Shown in pieces: positions 1 through 7,960 of a stretch of DNA of 49,422 nucleotides. Both the position numbers and the translations under genes were made by a program. The notes under the pieces are model-generated. The model was not told the origin of the DNA. It ran no database searches and was given only the letters and a program-made list of their open reading frames with translations. The DNA is taken from the NCBI GenBank assembly GCA_016649905.1, contig JAENWU010000003.1, forward strand, positions 1 to 49,422, read 5' to 3'. Origin of the DNA: Thermoleophilia bacterium. GTDB taxonomy: Bacteria; Actinomycetota; Thermoleophilia; Solirubrobacterales; 70-9. How positions within the stretch are numbered: position 1 is the first letter of the stretch; each line of letters opens with the position of its first letter.

Positions 1-2
1 CC

Positions 3-191
3 CTCGACGTGCTGGTCGAAGGGACCAGCCGCACCGACGAGACGCGCCTGCGCGGACGCACCCGCCACAACAAGGCGGTCAACTTCGACGGGGTCGCGGA
101 ACCCGGTGAGTTCGTTGCCGTCGAGATCGACTCGGCTACGTCGCAGACGTTGAGCGGGGTGTCGGCACAACCCCTCTCGCGCCTCCTTTGA
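3..191 (+). CDS. miaB: MiaB C-terminal TRAM domain (5' partial)
   Basis: Last ~62 residues of a gene that begins before the window. The segment LVEGTSRTDETRLRGRTRHN followed by KAVNF is typical of the TRAM RNA-binding domain closing MiaB, the radical-SAM/Fe-S enzyme that methylthiolates i6A37 of tRNA. The rest of the protein (radical-SAM CxxxCxxC and N-terminal MTTase domain) is outside the window, so a related methylthiotransferase cannot be strictly excluded. The following miaA, which makes the i6A substrate, supports MiaB. The stop TGA overlaps the TTG start of miaA (TTGA), which implies translational coupling. Confidence 0.85.
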   Translation, partial: LDVLVEGTSRTDETRLRGRTRHNKAVNFDGVAEPGEFVAVEIDSATSQTLSGVSAQPLSRLL

Positions 192-958
192 CGGTCCTCG
201 CGATATTCGGGCCGACCGGGGTCGGGAAGACCGGGGTGGCGATTGCGCTCGCTGAGGAGCTGCGGGAGGCTGGCGAGGATCCGGTTGCGGTCAATTGCGA
301 CGCGCTGCAGGTGTACGAAGGGCTGGGGGTGCTCACGGGCAGCGCCACTGCCGAGGAGCAGGCGAGGCTGGAGCACAAGCTCTTGGGGTTTGTGCCGGTC
401 ACGGAGGGCTTTTCGGTGGGGGACTACATGCCGCTGGCTCACCGGGAGATCGATTTGGCGCTGGAGGCTGGGCGGACGCCGATCGTGGTGGGAGGGACGG
501 GGCTCTATCTGCGGGCGGCGCTCGCCGAGCTCTCGCTGCAGAAGGTGCCGGCGGAATCGGGGGATTCGGAGCTGTGGTCGCCGGAAACTCGCCATCCGAC
601 CACGATCTTCGGCCTCGACATGGACCGCGAACGGCTCTACGAGCGGATCGATGAGCGGGTCAAGGCGATCGTCGCCGGCGGTGGCGCCGAGGAGGCACGG
701 CGCGCCGATGCGCTCGGGCCCGGTCGCACCGCCCGCAAGGCACTCGGCTTCGACGAGCTGCTCGCCGGCGACCTCGAGACGATGAAAAAGCGCTCGCGTA
801 ACTACGCCCGCCGCCAGCTCACCTGGATGCGCAAGATCCCCAACCTCCACCACATCGACCGCACCGCCCTGAGCGACACCCAAACCGCTCGCCTGTTGAT
901 CGATGGGCCGATACCGGGAGATATAGGCACGAAATCGGCCCATCGGCGGAAGGCGTAG
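188..958 (+). CDS. miaA: tRNA dimethylallyltransferase MiaA, internally shortened
   Basis: Transfers the dimethylallyl group from DMAPP to N6 of A37 in tRNAs reading UNN codons; MiaB then methylthiolates it. Seen: P-loop GPTGVGKT (residues 8-15), the NCDALQVYEGL segment corresponding to DSxQVYxG of the family, GGTGLYLRAAL, and the C-terminal NYARRQLTWMRK. It is 256 aa against about 300-316 in the family. Between GTGLYLRA (about residue 105) and TTIFGLDMDRERLYERI only ~30 residues remain where E. coli MiaA has ~85, so the insertion ('swinging') domain with its DRQRxxRALEV segment is missing. The last ~18 residues (DGPIPGDIGTKSAHRR then KA) are encoded by a palindromic repeat at 901-947. Start is TTG at 188, overlapping the miaB stop. 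Activity is uncertain given the deletion. Confidence 0.88.
   Translation: MTVLAIFGPTGVGKTGVAIALAEELREAGEDPVAVNCDALQVYEGLGVLTGSATAEEQARLEHKLLGFVPVTEGFSVGDYMPLAHREIDLALEAGRTPIVVGGTGLYLRAALAELSLQKVPAESGDSELWSPETRHPTTIFGLDMDRERLYERIDERVKAIVAGGGAEEARRADALGPGRTARKALGFDELLAGDLETMKKRSRNYARRQLTWMRKIPNLHHIDRTALSDTQTARLLIDGPIPGDIGTKSAHRRKA
901..947 (+). repeat. Palindromic element A, copy 1 (in frame in miaA)
   Basis: Inverted repeat with arms CGATGGGCCGAT (901-912) and ATCGGCCCATCG (934-945) around a GGGAGATATAGG-like centre. The same element occurs at 25971-26023 and 49165-49217. Here it is read in frame and supplies the MiaA C-terminus (DGPIPGDIGTKSAHRR). Confidence 0.85.
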
Positions 959-959
959 G

Positions 960-1814
960 GTGCGGCGGGTGCGCTTCGAGAAGTGGCAGGCTCTTGGTAA
1001 CGACTACTTGATCCTCGAGGAGGAGAACCTGCCTTGGGAGCTCAACCCCAAACGGATCGAGTGGCTTTGCGATCCCCACTTCGGCGTCGGCTCCGACGGC
1101 ATTCTGCTGCTCTCGCGCAGCGAGGACCCGCAGTTCGTCGCCTCGCTGCGGATCTTCAACCCCGACGGCTCCGAGGCCGAGCTTTCCGGCAACGGTGCTC
1201 GGGAGGCAATTCTCTACCTGCGCCGGCACGGCTGGACCGACGCCGACGAGTTCGCGATCAGCACCGTCGCCGGGCCGATCGTGCCGACGATCACCGGCGA
1301 GCTGACCTGCGCAGTCGAGATGGGCAAGGCCTCGACCACCTCCAAGGACTTCCCGTCCGCAGGCGAGGACGGCAAGGGCAGCCTCAGTGCCGGCGGGCGC
1401 GAGTGGGAGTTCCAGCACGTCTCGATCGGCAACCCGCAGTGCGCGATCGTCGTCGGCGACGAGCTCGACGACCTCGACCTCGGCGCAATCGGGCCCGGGA
1501 TCGAAGGCAACGAGCTCTTCCCCAACCGCACCAACGTCTCCTTCCTCGAGATCGACGGCAGCACGGTGCGGGCGCGGATCTTCGAGCGCGGGGTGGGGGA
1601 GACGCTCTCCTCCGGCACCGGCGCCAGTGGCGCCGCCGTCACCGCCTACCTGCGCGGAGCCACCAGCCCGATCCTTGTCGAGCTCGAAGGCGGCGAGCTC
1701 GAGGTCGAGATCGGCGAGGACCTGGCGGTGCGTCTGACCGGCTGGGCCGAGCCCGTCTACGCCGGCGAGCTCTCGCCGGAGCTGCTCAGCGCACTGTCCG
1801 AGCTGTCCGACTAG
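960..1814 (+). CDS. dapF: Diaminopimelate epimerase DapF family, Ser for both catalytic Cys
   Basis: DapF interconverts LL- and meso-diaminopimelate for lysine and peptidoglycan synthesis. At 284 aa it has full family length. Fold signatures are present: ALGNDYLI (11-18), FNPDGSEAE (66-74), GNGAR and ETLSSGTGAS (214-223). Oddity: the two cysteines that act as acid and base in characterised DapF enzymes are both serine here (Ser76, codon 1185-1187, in LSGNGA; Ser218, codon 1611-1613, in SSGTGA). It follows miaA by one base (GTG at 960; an in-frame GTG at 969 is a plausible alternative start) and precedes dapL by 12 bp, so the pathway context is strong. Either this lineage uses a serine variant or the protein has another activity. 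Confidence 0.85.
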   Translation: MRRVRFEKWQALGNDYLILEEENLPWELNPKRIEWLCDPHFGVGSDGILLLSRSEDPQFVASLRIFNPDGSEAELSGNGAREAILYLRRHGWTDADEFAISTVAGPIVPTITGELTCAVEMGKASTTSKDFPSAGEDGKGSLSAGGREWEFQHVSIGNPQCAIVVGDELDDLDLGAIGPGIEGNELFPNRTNVSFLEIDGSTVRARIFERGVGETLSSGTGASGAAVTAYLRGATSPILVELEGGELEVEIGEDLAVRLTGWAEPVYAGELSPELLSALSELSD

Positions 1815-1826
1815 ATTTCCGCGCCC

Positions 1827-2996
1827 ATGGGGATCGCAGAACCGTCCAAGCGCCTGGAGGCGATGCCTCCCTACAAGTTCCAGGAACTGGAGCGCCAGAT
1901 TGCCGACCGGCGGGCCGCCGGCATCGACGTGATCAACCTCGGCATCGGCGACCCCGACGAGCCGACCTATCCCCACATCGTCAAGGCGATGCAGGCGGCG
2001 GTCGCCGACCCGACCAACCACCAGTACCCCTCCAACCGCGGCCGCGAGGAGTTCCGCCAGGCCTTCGCCGACTTCTACGACCGTCGCTTCGGGGTCGAGA
2101 TCGACCCGGCGACCGAGGTGATCCCGGCGATTGGCGCCAAGGAGTGCATCTACAACCTCTGCTTCGCATTCCTCGACCCGGGCGGCGTCGCCCTCGCCTC
2201 CGACCCCGGCTACCCGGTCTACACCGGCGGCCCGATCCTCGCCAACGCGACGCCGGAGCTGCTGCCGCTGGTCCCCGAGCTCGGCTTCGCTCCCGACCTC
2301 ACCGCGATCGCGCCGGACGTCGCCGAGAAGGCGCGCCTGATGTTCATCAACTACCCGAACAACCCGACCGGCGCCGTCGTCCCCGAGGGGTTCTTCGAGC
2401 GGGTCGTCTCCTTCGCCAGGGAGTACGAGATCCTCGTCGTCCACGACGACGCCTACTCGGAGACCACCTACGACGGCTACGTCGCGCCCAGCTTCCTCGC
2501 CACGCCCGGCGCCAAGGAGGTCGGCGTCGAGGTCTTCTCGCTCTCCAAGGGCTTCAACATGACCGGCTGGCGCTGCGCCGCGATCCTCGGCAACGCCGAG
2601 GCGATCCAGACCTACTGGCGGCTGAAGACCAACGTCGACTCCGGCCTCTTCGAGGCGGTGCAGATGGCGGGCGTCGCCGCTCTGGAGGGCCCGACCGGCC
2701 CGTTGGAGCGGATGAATCAGACCTACAGCCGCCGCCGCGACCTCGTCGTCTCCGCCCTGCGTGAGATCGGCGTCGAGGTCAACGCTCCGAAGGGAACGAT
2801 CTACGTCTGGGCGCCGGTCCCGAGCGGCCACACCTCGACCTCCTTCTGCGAGACGGTGCTCGAGGAGGCCGCAGTGGTGATCTCACCGGGCTCGATGTAC
2901 GGGCCCAGCGGCGAGGGCTTCTTCCGGATCTCGCTGACCACGCCCGACGAGCGCATCGAAGAGGCCGTCGAGCGCATGCGCGAGCACCTCGCCTAG
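1827..2996 (+). CDS. dapL: LL-diaminopimelate aminotransferase-type PLP enzyme (DapL)
   Basis: Class I/II fold-type I aminotransferase of 389 aa. Motifs: NLGIGDPDEPT near residue 35, FINYPNNPTGA, HDDAYSE and SLSKGFNMTGWR with the PLP-binding Lys. DapL converts tetrahydrodipicolinate directly to LL-DAP, bypassing the succinylase branch. The assignment to DapL rather than a general aspartate/alanine aminotransferase rests on the GIGDPDxPT opening, the SKxxNMTGWR segment and its position directly after dapF. ATG start at 1827. Its stop (2994-2996) abuts the stop of the convergent MBL gene with no spacer, so transcripts must overlap or terminate inside coding sequence. Confidence 0.82.
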   Translation: MGIAEPSKRLEAMPPYKFQELERQIADRRAAGIDVINLGIGDPDEPTYPHIVKAMQAAVADPTNHQYPSNRGREEFRQAFADFYDRRFGVEIDPATEVIPAIGAKECIYNLCFAFLDPGGVALASDPGYPVYTGGPILANATPELLPLVPELGFAPDLTAIAPDVAEKARLMFINYPNNPTGAVVPEGFFERVVSFAREYEILVVHDDAYSETTYDGYVAPSFLATPGAKEVGVEVFSLSKGFNMTGWRCAAILGNAEAIQTYWRLKTNVDSGLFEAVQMAGVAALEGPTGPLERMNQTYSRRRDLVVSALREIGVEVNAPKGTIYVWAPVPSGHTSTSFCETVLEEAAVVISPGSMYGPSGEGFFRISLTTPDERIEEAVERMREHLA

Positions 2997-3854
2997 TCAG
3001 GCCCCTTCGTGCTCGGCCTTCTTTCGCCAGTAGCGGTCGAGGCCGCTCCACTGGTAGGCAGTCGGTGCTGCCTGCAGCAGCTCGGCGACGATCTCCTCAC
3101 CGTGTCCTTCTCCGTCCAGCTGCGCTCGGATCCGGCGCTGCAGGTCGGCCTCGTAGGCGTCCTCGGGCAGCTTTCGAGCCAGCGCAGCCTCGTCACGCAG
3201 GCGCTCGCGGACGGTCTCGATGTGGCCGGGAACGTCATCTTCGATCGCGCCGAAGTGGGTGAGGGCGAGCCGCTCGGGCGTCCAGCCGGCGACCGTGTCC
3301 AGCGACTCCTCCCAGACCTCGATGTTGATGTCCGGCGGCGGCGTCGGCGGCATGACCAGGTTCGAGGGCGGGATCCGGCAGGCGGCAACGTCGCCGGTGA
3401 AGGCGGTGCCGCTCTCCTCGTGCAGGTAGGAGACGTGGTGGGAGGCGTGGCCGGGCGTGTAGGCGACCCGCATGCCGAGGATGGTCTCGCCGCCGCTGAG
3501 GACGTGGACGTTGGCCTCGGGGACCGGCAGGATCTTCCCCCACAGGTACTCCAATTTGTCGCCGTAGAGGCGCTCAGCGCTGGCCAGCAGCTTCGAGGGG
3601 TCGATCAGATGCGGGGCGCCGCGCTCGTGGACGTAGACCTCGAGGTCGGGCCAGCGCTGCACCAGCGCCCCGGTCGCGGCGGCGTGGTCGAGGTGGATGT
3701 GGGTCAGTAGGACCGCCCGCGGCTGCTCGTCGCCGATCGCCTCGAGCACGGTCGGCAGCGAGGACTCCGGACCGGGGTCGACCAGGGCTCCGTCGACCTC
3801 CCAGCAGCCGATCACGTGCGGCCGGCCGAGGTGGCGGACGTCGATTACGCGCAT
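2997..3854 (-). CDS. MBL-fold metallo-hydrolase
   Basis: 285 aa metallo-beta-lactamase-fold hydrolase. The metal-binding motif HxHxDH is present as THIHLDHA (about residues 51-58), followed by TPGHASHHVSY and FTGDVAACR, which carry the third-to-fifth metal ligands of a glyoxalase II-like site, and LTHFGA near residue 210. The C-terminal ~70 residues are helical and rich in Glu, Arg and Leu, as in a subgroup of uncharacterised actinobacterial MBL hydrolases. Substrate unknown; glyoxalase II, lactonase or thioesterase chemistry are all possible. Transcribed alone or with the epimerase gene upstream (23 bp gap). Confidence 0.8.
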   Translation of the reverse strand: MRVIDVRHLGRPHVIGCWEVDGALVDPGPESSLPTVLEAIGDEQPRAVLLTHIHLDHAAATGALVQRWPDLEVYVHERGAPHLIDPSKLLASAERLYGDKLEYLWGKILPVPEANVHVLSGGETILGMRVAYTPGHASHHVSYLHEESGTAFTGDVAACRIPPSNLVMPPTPPPDINIEVWEESLDTVAGWTPERLALTHFGAIEDDVPGHIETVRERLRDEAALARKLPEDAYEADLQRRIRAQLDGEGHGEEIVAELLQAAPTAYQWSGLDRYWRKKAEHEGA

Positions 3855-3877
3855 GCGCGGCAGATTATGGGACGGCG

Positions 3878-4873
3878 CTAGGCGGCTGCGGCGGCCGGGA
3901 TCCGGCCTTCGGCGGCGAGCATGTCGCGCAGGCCCTGCTCGAGGCCGCGTGGTTCGTAGCCGAGCTCGGTGTGGGCCTTGTCGTAGCTGGCCCAGAAGGT
4001 GACGCCGTCGGCGGAGGAGATCAGCTCGCGCAGGTTCGGCGGCTGGCCCATCATCCTCCCGACCAGCGGACCGATCGGGATCATCGCCTTCATCAGCGGC
4101 GTCGGGATCGCGTGCTTGGGCGGCTTGCGGCCGGTGACCTCGCCGACGATGCCGATCGCCTCGCGAACCGTCGTTTTCGGCCCGCTGATCACGTAGGACT
4201 CGCCGGGCCGGCCCTTGTCGAGCCCGAGCAGGATGCCGGCGGCGATGTCCTCGACGTGGCTGAGGCAGATCCCCAGCTCCGGGAACGGCATCAGCGGCAT
4301 TTTTCCGCTCAGGAACTGGTTCAGCAGCTCGGCGATCGAGGAGGTGTCACCGGGGCCGTAGACGCCGCCGGGCTGGACGATCGTGCAGGGCAGGCCCTCG
4401 GCGATCAGCCGTTTGGCGACCTGGTGGGCTTCCCACTTGGTCTGCTCGTAGCAGGAGGTGAAGTCCACGGCCGGGTGCTCGTAGGACTCGTCGACGATCT
4501 TGCCATCGGTGTTGCCGAAGACGCCGACGGTGGAGACGTAGACGACCTTCGGGATCTTCGCCTCGAGGGCGGCGCCGAGGACTCGTTCGGTGCCACCGAC
4601 GTTGGCCTCGCGCATCGGCTCGCGCTCACGGGCGGGGATCCCAACCTCGTAGACGGCGGCGGCGTGGATCACGGCGTCGCAGCCGGCCATGCCCTCGCGA
4701 ATCGCCCGTTCGTCACCAAGATCGCCGGCGACCAGCTCGCAGCCGAGCTCGGCGGCCTGCTTCCCTTTTTCCGGGTTGCGGACCAGGCACGCGACCTCGT
4801 CGCCGCGAGCGCGCAGCTGACGCACGACGGCGCCGCCGATGAATCCCGTCCCCCCGGTAACGAAAACCTTCAC
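3878..4873 (-). CDS. NAD-dependent epimerase/dehydratase (extended SDR)
   Basis: About 331 aa, extended-SDR Rossmann protein. Seen: GGTGFIGG near the N-terminus (TGxxGxxG cofactor motif), DAVIHAAAVYEVG, VYVSTVGVFG and YEQTKWEAH (catalytic YxxxK). The C-terminal half (PxxxISxxKTTVREAIGIV, then PTPLMKAM) resembles the dihydroflavonol-4-reductase/NDP-sugar-epimerase-like group in actinobacteria. I choose GTG at 4873, which follows GGGAA and begins directly with the beta-1 strand VKVFVTGG; an in-frame TTG at 4882 adds three residues. Substrate unknown. Divergent from hflX. Confidence 0.8.
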   Translation of the reverse strand: MKVFVTGGTGFIGGAVVRQLRARGDEVACLVRNPEKGKQAAELGCELVAGDLGDERAIREGMAGCDAVIHAAAVYEVGIPAREREPMREANVGGTERVLGAALEAKIPKVVYVSTVGVFGNTDGKIVDESYEHPAVDFTSCYEQTKWEAHQVAKRLIAEGLPCTIVQPGGVYGPGDTSSIAELLNQFLSGKMPLMPFPELGICLSHVEDIAAGILLGLDKGRPGESYVISGPKTTVREAIGIVGEVTGRKPPKHAIPTPLMKAMIPIGPLVGRMMGQPPNLRELISSADGVTFWASYDKAHTELGYEPRGLEQGLRDMLAAEGRIPAAAAA

Positions 4874-4930
4874 GGTTCCCAAAGCCTAGAGGAAAGGGCT
4901 CCCCCCGAGACGGGGCCTACTATTAAGCGA

Positions 4931-6268
4931 GTGCAACGTTCTCGAAACGGCCGCAAGGTCGAAACGCGGTACAACGCCGAGCACGGCAACGGTGCCGGCG
5001 TCACCAACCCGCGCGCCCGCCAGCGGGCGCTGGCGATCGGCATCGTCGACGGCAGCGCCGGCGAGGAGCCGCTGGCCGAGCTGAAGGAGCTGCTGCGCAC
5101 CGCCGGCGTGGCAACGGCGGGGGAGGCGACCCAGCAGCGGCCAAAACCGGACCCCGATCGCTACTTCGGCCGCGGCCGCCTCGACGAACTCAAAGCGGAG
5201 ATCAAGGCATGCGATGCCAACCTGGTCGCCTGCGACGACGAGCTCGCTCCCCGTCAGGAGCGCAACCTCGAGAGCGCGTTGGGCGTGCCGGTGATCGACC
5301 GCACCGCGGTGATCCTCGATATCTTCGCCGACCACGCCCACTCGGCCGAGGGAAAGCTGCAGGTCGAGCTGGCCCAGCTCGAATACAACATGGCCCGCAT
5401 GCGGGGCCTCTGGACCCACCTCGAGCGCCTCGGCGCCGGCAGGATGGACGGCGGCATCGGCACCAGGGGCCCGGGCGAGACCCAGATCGAGACCGACCGG
5501 CGGCTCGCCCGCAACCGGATCGCGGCGCTGCGACGACGGCTGACCCGACTGGAGCAGAACCGCGGCGTCATGCGCGCCCGCCGCGACAGCTCCTCGCTGC
5601 CGCGGGTGGCGCTGGCCGGCTACACCAACGCCGGCAAGTCGACCCTGCTGAACGCGCTCACCGGCGCCGAGGTTGGAGTGGGGGACCGCCTCTTCCACAC
5701 CCTCGACCCGACGACCCGCACCCTCGAGCTCTGCGGCCGCGACTTCCTCTTGACCGACACGGTCGGGTTCATCGAGAAGCTCCCCCACCAACTCGTCGAG
5801 GCGTTCAAGGCGACCCTGGAGGAGACGGTGCTGGCCGAGCTGATCGTCCACGTCGTCGACGCCTCCGAGCCCGAAGAGCGACGCTTGCTCGACATGCAGG
5901 CCGTTGACGAGGTGCTGGAGGAGGAGATCGGGGCGGGGGAGAAGCAGCGGCTGCTGGTGCTCAACAAGGCCGACCTGCTGGACGAGGACGAGCGCCACGA
6001 GGCCGCGATCAGCCACCCCAACGCGGTGCTGGTATCAGCGCTCTCCGGCGACGGGCTGGACGACCTGCGCGAGCGGATCGAGGCCGCGTTCGCCGAGACC
6101 CTGACCGAGGTTGAGCTGCTGATCCCCTACTCCGAGGGCGCGCGCCTGCACGAGCTGCACGAAGTCGCCGGCGAGCTGGAGCGGACCGAGGGCCCAGATG
6201 GCGTCCTCGTCCACGCCCGCGTGCCGGCCGCCGAGATGCACCGCTTCGACGACCTCGCCGTCGTCTGA
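4931..6268 (+). CDS. hflX: Ribosome-associated GTPase HflX
   Basis: HflX is a GTPase that binds the 50S subunit and helps split or rescue stalled ribosomes. From GTG at 4931 the protein is 445 aa, the usual size. Order: N-terminal HflX domain with YFGRGRLDEL and GVPVIDRTAVILDIF, the linker GGIGTRGPGETQIETDRR, then the G domain with AGYTNAGKST (G1), DTVGF (G3) and LNKADLL (G4), and a C-terminal domain ending HRFDDLAVV. The reading frame is open far upstream across the opposite-strand epimerase gene, but the homologous region starts after 4931. The stop lies at the left arm of a hairpin repeat (6267-6362). Confidence 0.93.
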   Translation: MQRSRNGRKVETRYNAEHGNGAGVTNPRARQRALAIGIVDGSAGEEPLAELKELLRTAGVATAGEATQQRPKPDPDRYFGRGRLDELKAEIKACDANLVACDDELAPRQERNLESALGVPVIDRTAVILDIFADHAHSAEGKLQVELAQLEYNMARMRGLWTHLERLGAGRMDGGIGTRGPGETQIETDRRLARNRIAALRRRLTRLEQNRGVMRARRDSSSLPRVALAGYTNAGKSTLLNALTGAEVGVGDRLFHTLDPTTRTLELCGRDFLLTDTVGFIEKLPHQLVEAFKATLEETVLAELIVHVVDASEPEERRLLDMQAVDEVLEEEIGAGEKQRLLVLNKADLLDEDERHEAAISHPNAVLVSALSGDGLDDLRERIEAAFAETLTEVELLIPYSEGARLHELHEVAGELERTEGPDGVLVHARVPAAEMHRFDDLAVV

Positions 6269-6362
6269 GCCCTCTCGAACGCGCCTGGCGGCGTCATCGG
6301 TCGCTTGTGTGCAGAGCACACGGCGCTCTCTGCTTCCTTGCCAGCCACGTTCGAGAGGGCTC
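6267..6362. repeat. Hairpin repeat C, copy 1
   Basis: Perfect 15-bp outer arms (GAGCCCTCTCGAACG at 6267-6281, complement at 6348-6362) enclose a core containing TCGGTCGC and TGTGCAGAGCACA. The core recurs at 29212-29314 and, inverted, at 30772-30867, but the outer arms differ completely. The left arm overlaps the hflX stop codon. It may act as a terminator between hflX and dut. Confidence 0.8.
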
Positions 6363-6376
6363 AGTAGGCTGGCGGC

Positions 6377-6808
6377 GTGGAGCTGCCTACGATGAAGCTC
6401 AAAGAGGGTGCGATCCTGCCGACCCGCGCTCACGAGGGCGACGCTGGCCTCGACCTCTACGCCTGCGAGGCCGCCCACATCGGACCCGGCGAGCGCTGGG
6501 GGGTGGGGACCGGGATCGCGCTGGAGATCCCCGCCGGCCACGCCGGCCTGGTCCTGCCGCGTTCGGGTCTCGCCCGCGAGCACGGGATCACGCTCGTCAA
6601 CAGTCCCGGCCTGATCGACGCCGGCTACCGCGGCGAAGTGCGGGTGCTGCTGCTGAACGCCGACCCGGCCGAGGTCTTCCGGGTCGAGCCCGGCGACCGC
6701 ATCGCCCAGCTCGTGCTGACGCCGATTGCCGTGGCCGAGCCGGTCGAGGCGAGCGCGATCACCGATTCCGCCCGCGGCGAGGGCGGCTTCGGCTCCAGCG
6801 GTAGCTGA
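6377..6808 (+). CDS. dut: dUTP pyrophosphatase
   Basis: Hydrolyses dUTP to dUMP and PPi, keeping uracil out of DNA and supplying dTMP synthesis. 143 aa, the usual size of trimeric dUTPases. The five motifs are visible: DAGLDLYA (motif 1, about 22-29), PRSGLA (motif 2), GLIDAGYRGEV with the catalytic Asp (motif 3), GDRIAQLV (motif 4) and the C-terminal arm RGEGGFGSSG (motif 5), which closes over the nucleotide. GTG start at 6377. An in-frame ATG (MKLKEG) five codons later is a possible alternative. Confidence 0.96.
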   Translation: MELPTMKLKEGAILPTRAHEGDAGLDLYACEAAHIGPGERWGVGTGIALEIPAGHAGLVLPRSGLAREHGITLVNSPGLIDAGYRGEVRVLLLNADPAEVFRVEPGDRIAQLVLTPIAVAEPVEASAITDSARGEGGFGSSGS

Positions 6809-6811
6809 GGC

Positions 6812-7222
6812 TCAGGACTCCGAGATCCTGCGCAACAGCACGACCGCGCGAGCGAGCGTGTCCTGCTCCTCGGGCGTCAGCTGCTCCATCGCTGCGACCA
6901 GCCAGCCCTCGCGGTGGCTGCGGTCGGCCTGCAGCGCGGCAACGCCATCGGGGGTGAGGCTGACCAGCGAGCGACGACCGTCGTCGGGATCGGGGCGACG
7001 ACTGACCAGGCCCTCGGCTTCGAGGTCGCCGACCGTCTGAGCCATCGACTGCGGCCGCACCCGCTCGGCCGCGGCGACGTCCTCGCGATCGCCTCCGAGC
7101 ACGACGACGCCGCCGGCACCGAACGGGGAGCGAACACGATCCTCGCCTTCGAGCTCGCCGGCATCCCCGCCGCCCCCTGATCTCCGGTTGTCGCTTGTAG
7201 CCCAGAGGGCGACAAGCGCCAA
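6812..7222 (-). CDS. MarR-family regulator with degenerate N-terminus
   Basis: Up to 136 aa. The C-terminal half is a clear MarR winged helix: VAAAERVRPQSMAQTVGDLE (recognition helix region), then GLVSRRPDPDDGRRS (wing) and SLTPDGVAAL. The first ~60 residues, rich in Gly and Asp, do not resemble MarR helices 1-2, and several residues before VAAAERV seem to be missing. Neither other frame restores the family pattern. The longest frame begins inside a hairpin (7188-7215). It is probably 5'-truncated or decaying, so DNA binding is doubtful. Last gene of the murT-gatD direction, 3 bp after gatD if the longest frame is used. Confidence 0.55.
   Translation of the reverse strand: MALVALWATSDNRRSGGGGDAGELEGEDRVRSPFGAGGVVVLGGDREDVAAAERVRPQSMAQTVGDLEAEGLVSRRPDPDDGRRSLVSLTPDGVAALQADRSHREGWLVAAMEQLTPEEQDTLARAVVLLRRISES
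7188..7215. repeat. Short hairpin (element F)
   Basis: Arms TTGTCGC (7188-7194) and GCGACAA (7209-7215) around TTGTAGCCCAGAGG. The inner sequence TAGCC..CAGAGGG is shared with the loop of the hairpin at 17059-17103 (opposite strand), although the outer arms differ. It sits just after gatD at the ambiguous 5' end of the MarR gene. Confidence 0.5.
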
Positions 7223-7225
7223 CCG

Positions 7226-7960
7226 CTAAGCGCCCGCGGCGGCCCGCGCCGAGGCGTGGGCGGCGTCCTCGAAGGCGTCGTCGAGCGGTTCCAGCTCGGG
7301 CCTGGTGCCGTAGCGGCGCTCGAGCGCGAGGGCGATCAGGTGGTCGGCGAGCCAGGCGTTCTTCGGCAGCAGCGGCCCGTGCAGATAGGTGCCGATCAGG
7401 TTGTCGTGGCGGACTCCCTCGCGGCCGTCGCGGCCGTTGTTGCCCTTGCCCTCGATCACCGTCCCCAGCGCCACCGCACCCTCGCCCAGGTAGGTACGGC
7501 CGCCGTGGTTCTCGAAACCGGCGAGGATCCGCGGCCCGGAGCCGAGGTCGACCTCGATCGCGACGTTGCCGATCAGGCGCGGGCCCGGCTCGCGGACCGT
7601 CTCCAGCTCGGCCAGTCCCAGGCCCGGCAGCTTCTCCTCGTCGAGCTGGTAGCTGTGGCCGAGCAGCTGGTAGCCGCCGCAGACGGCGAGCAGGACGGCG
7701 CCGTCGCCGGTGGCATCTGCCAGCGCCTCGCGCTTGCTCGCGACCATGTCCTTGGCGACCATTCGCTGGTCGCGGTCCTGGCCGCCACCGATGTAGAAGA
7801 GGTCGTGGGCGGTGGGGTCGACCGGCTCGCCCGGGCCGGCACCGGCGTGGCTGAAGTCGATCCCGCGCCACTCGCAGCGCCGCTGCAGGAAGACGATGTT
7901 GCCGCGGTCGGCGTAGATGTTCATCTGCTCCGGGTAGAGGCTGAGCACGCGGAGCTCCAT
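7226..7960 (-). CDS. gatD: Lipid II isoglutaminyl synthase, glutaminase subunit GatD
   Basis: GatD releases ammonia from glutamine for MurT, which amidates the D-Glu of lipid II to D-isoglutamine. 244 aa, CobB/CobQ-type class I amidotransferase. Seen: YIGGGQDRDQ (57-66), the nucleophile elbow LAVCGGYQLLG with Cys94, and TYLHGPLLPKN with His194 as catalytic base. NIYADRGNI near the N-terminus is also typical. Its ATG overlaps the stop of the preceding methyltransferase by one base, so murT, the methyltransferase and gatD are translationally coupled. The ~20 C-terminal residues are Ala-rich and likely disordered. Confidence 0.92.
   Translation of the reverse strand: MELRVLSLYPEQMNIYADRGNIVFLQRRCEWRGIDFSHAGAGPGEPVDPTAHDLFYIGGGQDRDQRMVAKDMVASKREALADATGDGAVLLAVCGGYQLLGHSYQLDEEKLPGLGLAELETVREPGPRLIGNVAIEVDLGSGPRILAGFENHGGRTYLGEGAVALGTVIEGKGNNGRDGREGVRHDNLIGTYLHGPLLPKNAWLADHLIALALERRYGTRPELEPLDDAFEDAAHASARAAAGA

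Noticed and set aside
819-2831. 670-residue open frame on the minus strand opposite dapF and dapL
   Set aside because: Low-complexity Asp/Gly/Arg/Val composition typical of the antisense of GC-rich genes; dapF and dapL on the plus strand have clear family motifs.
3971-4930. Long 5' extension of the hflX frame
   Set aside because: It lies antisense to the epimerase gene, has no HflX similarity, and HflX has full length from 4931.
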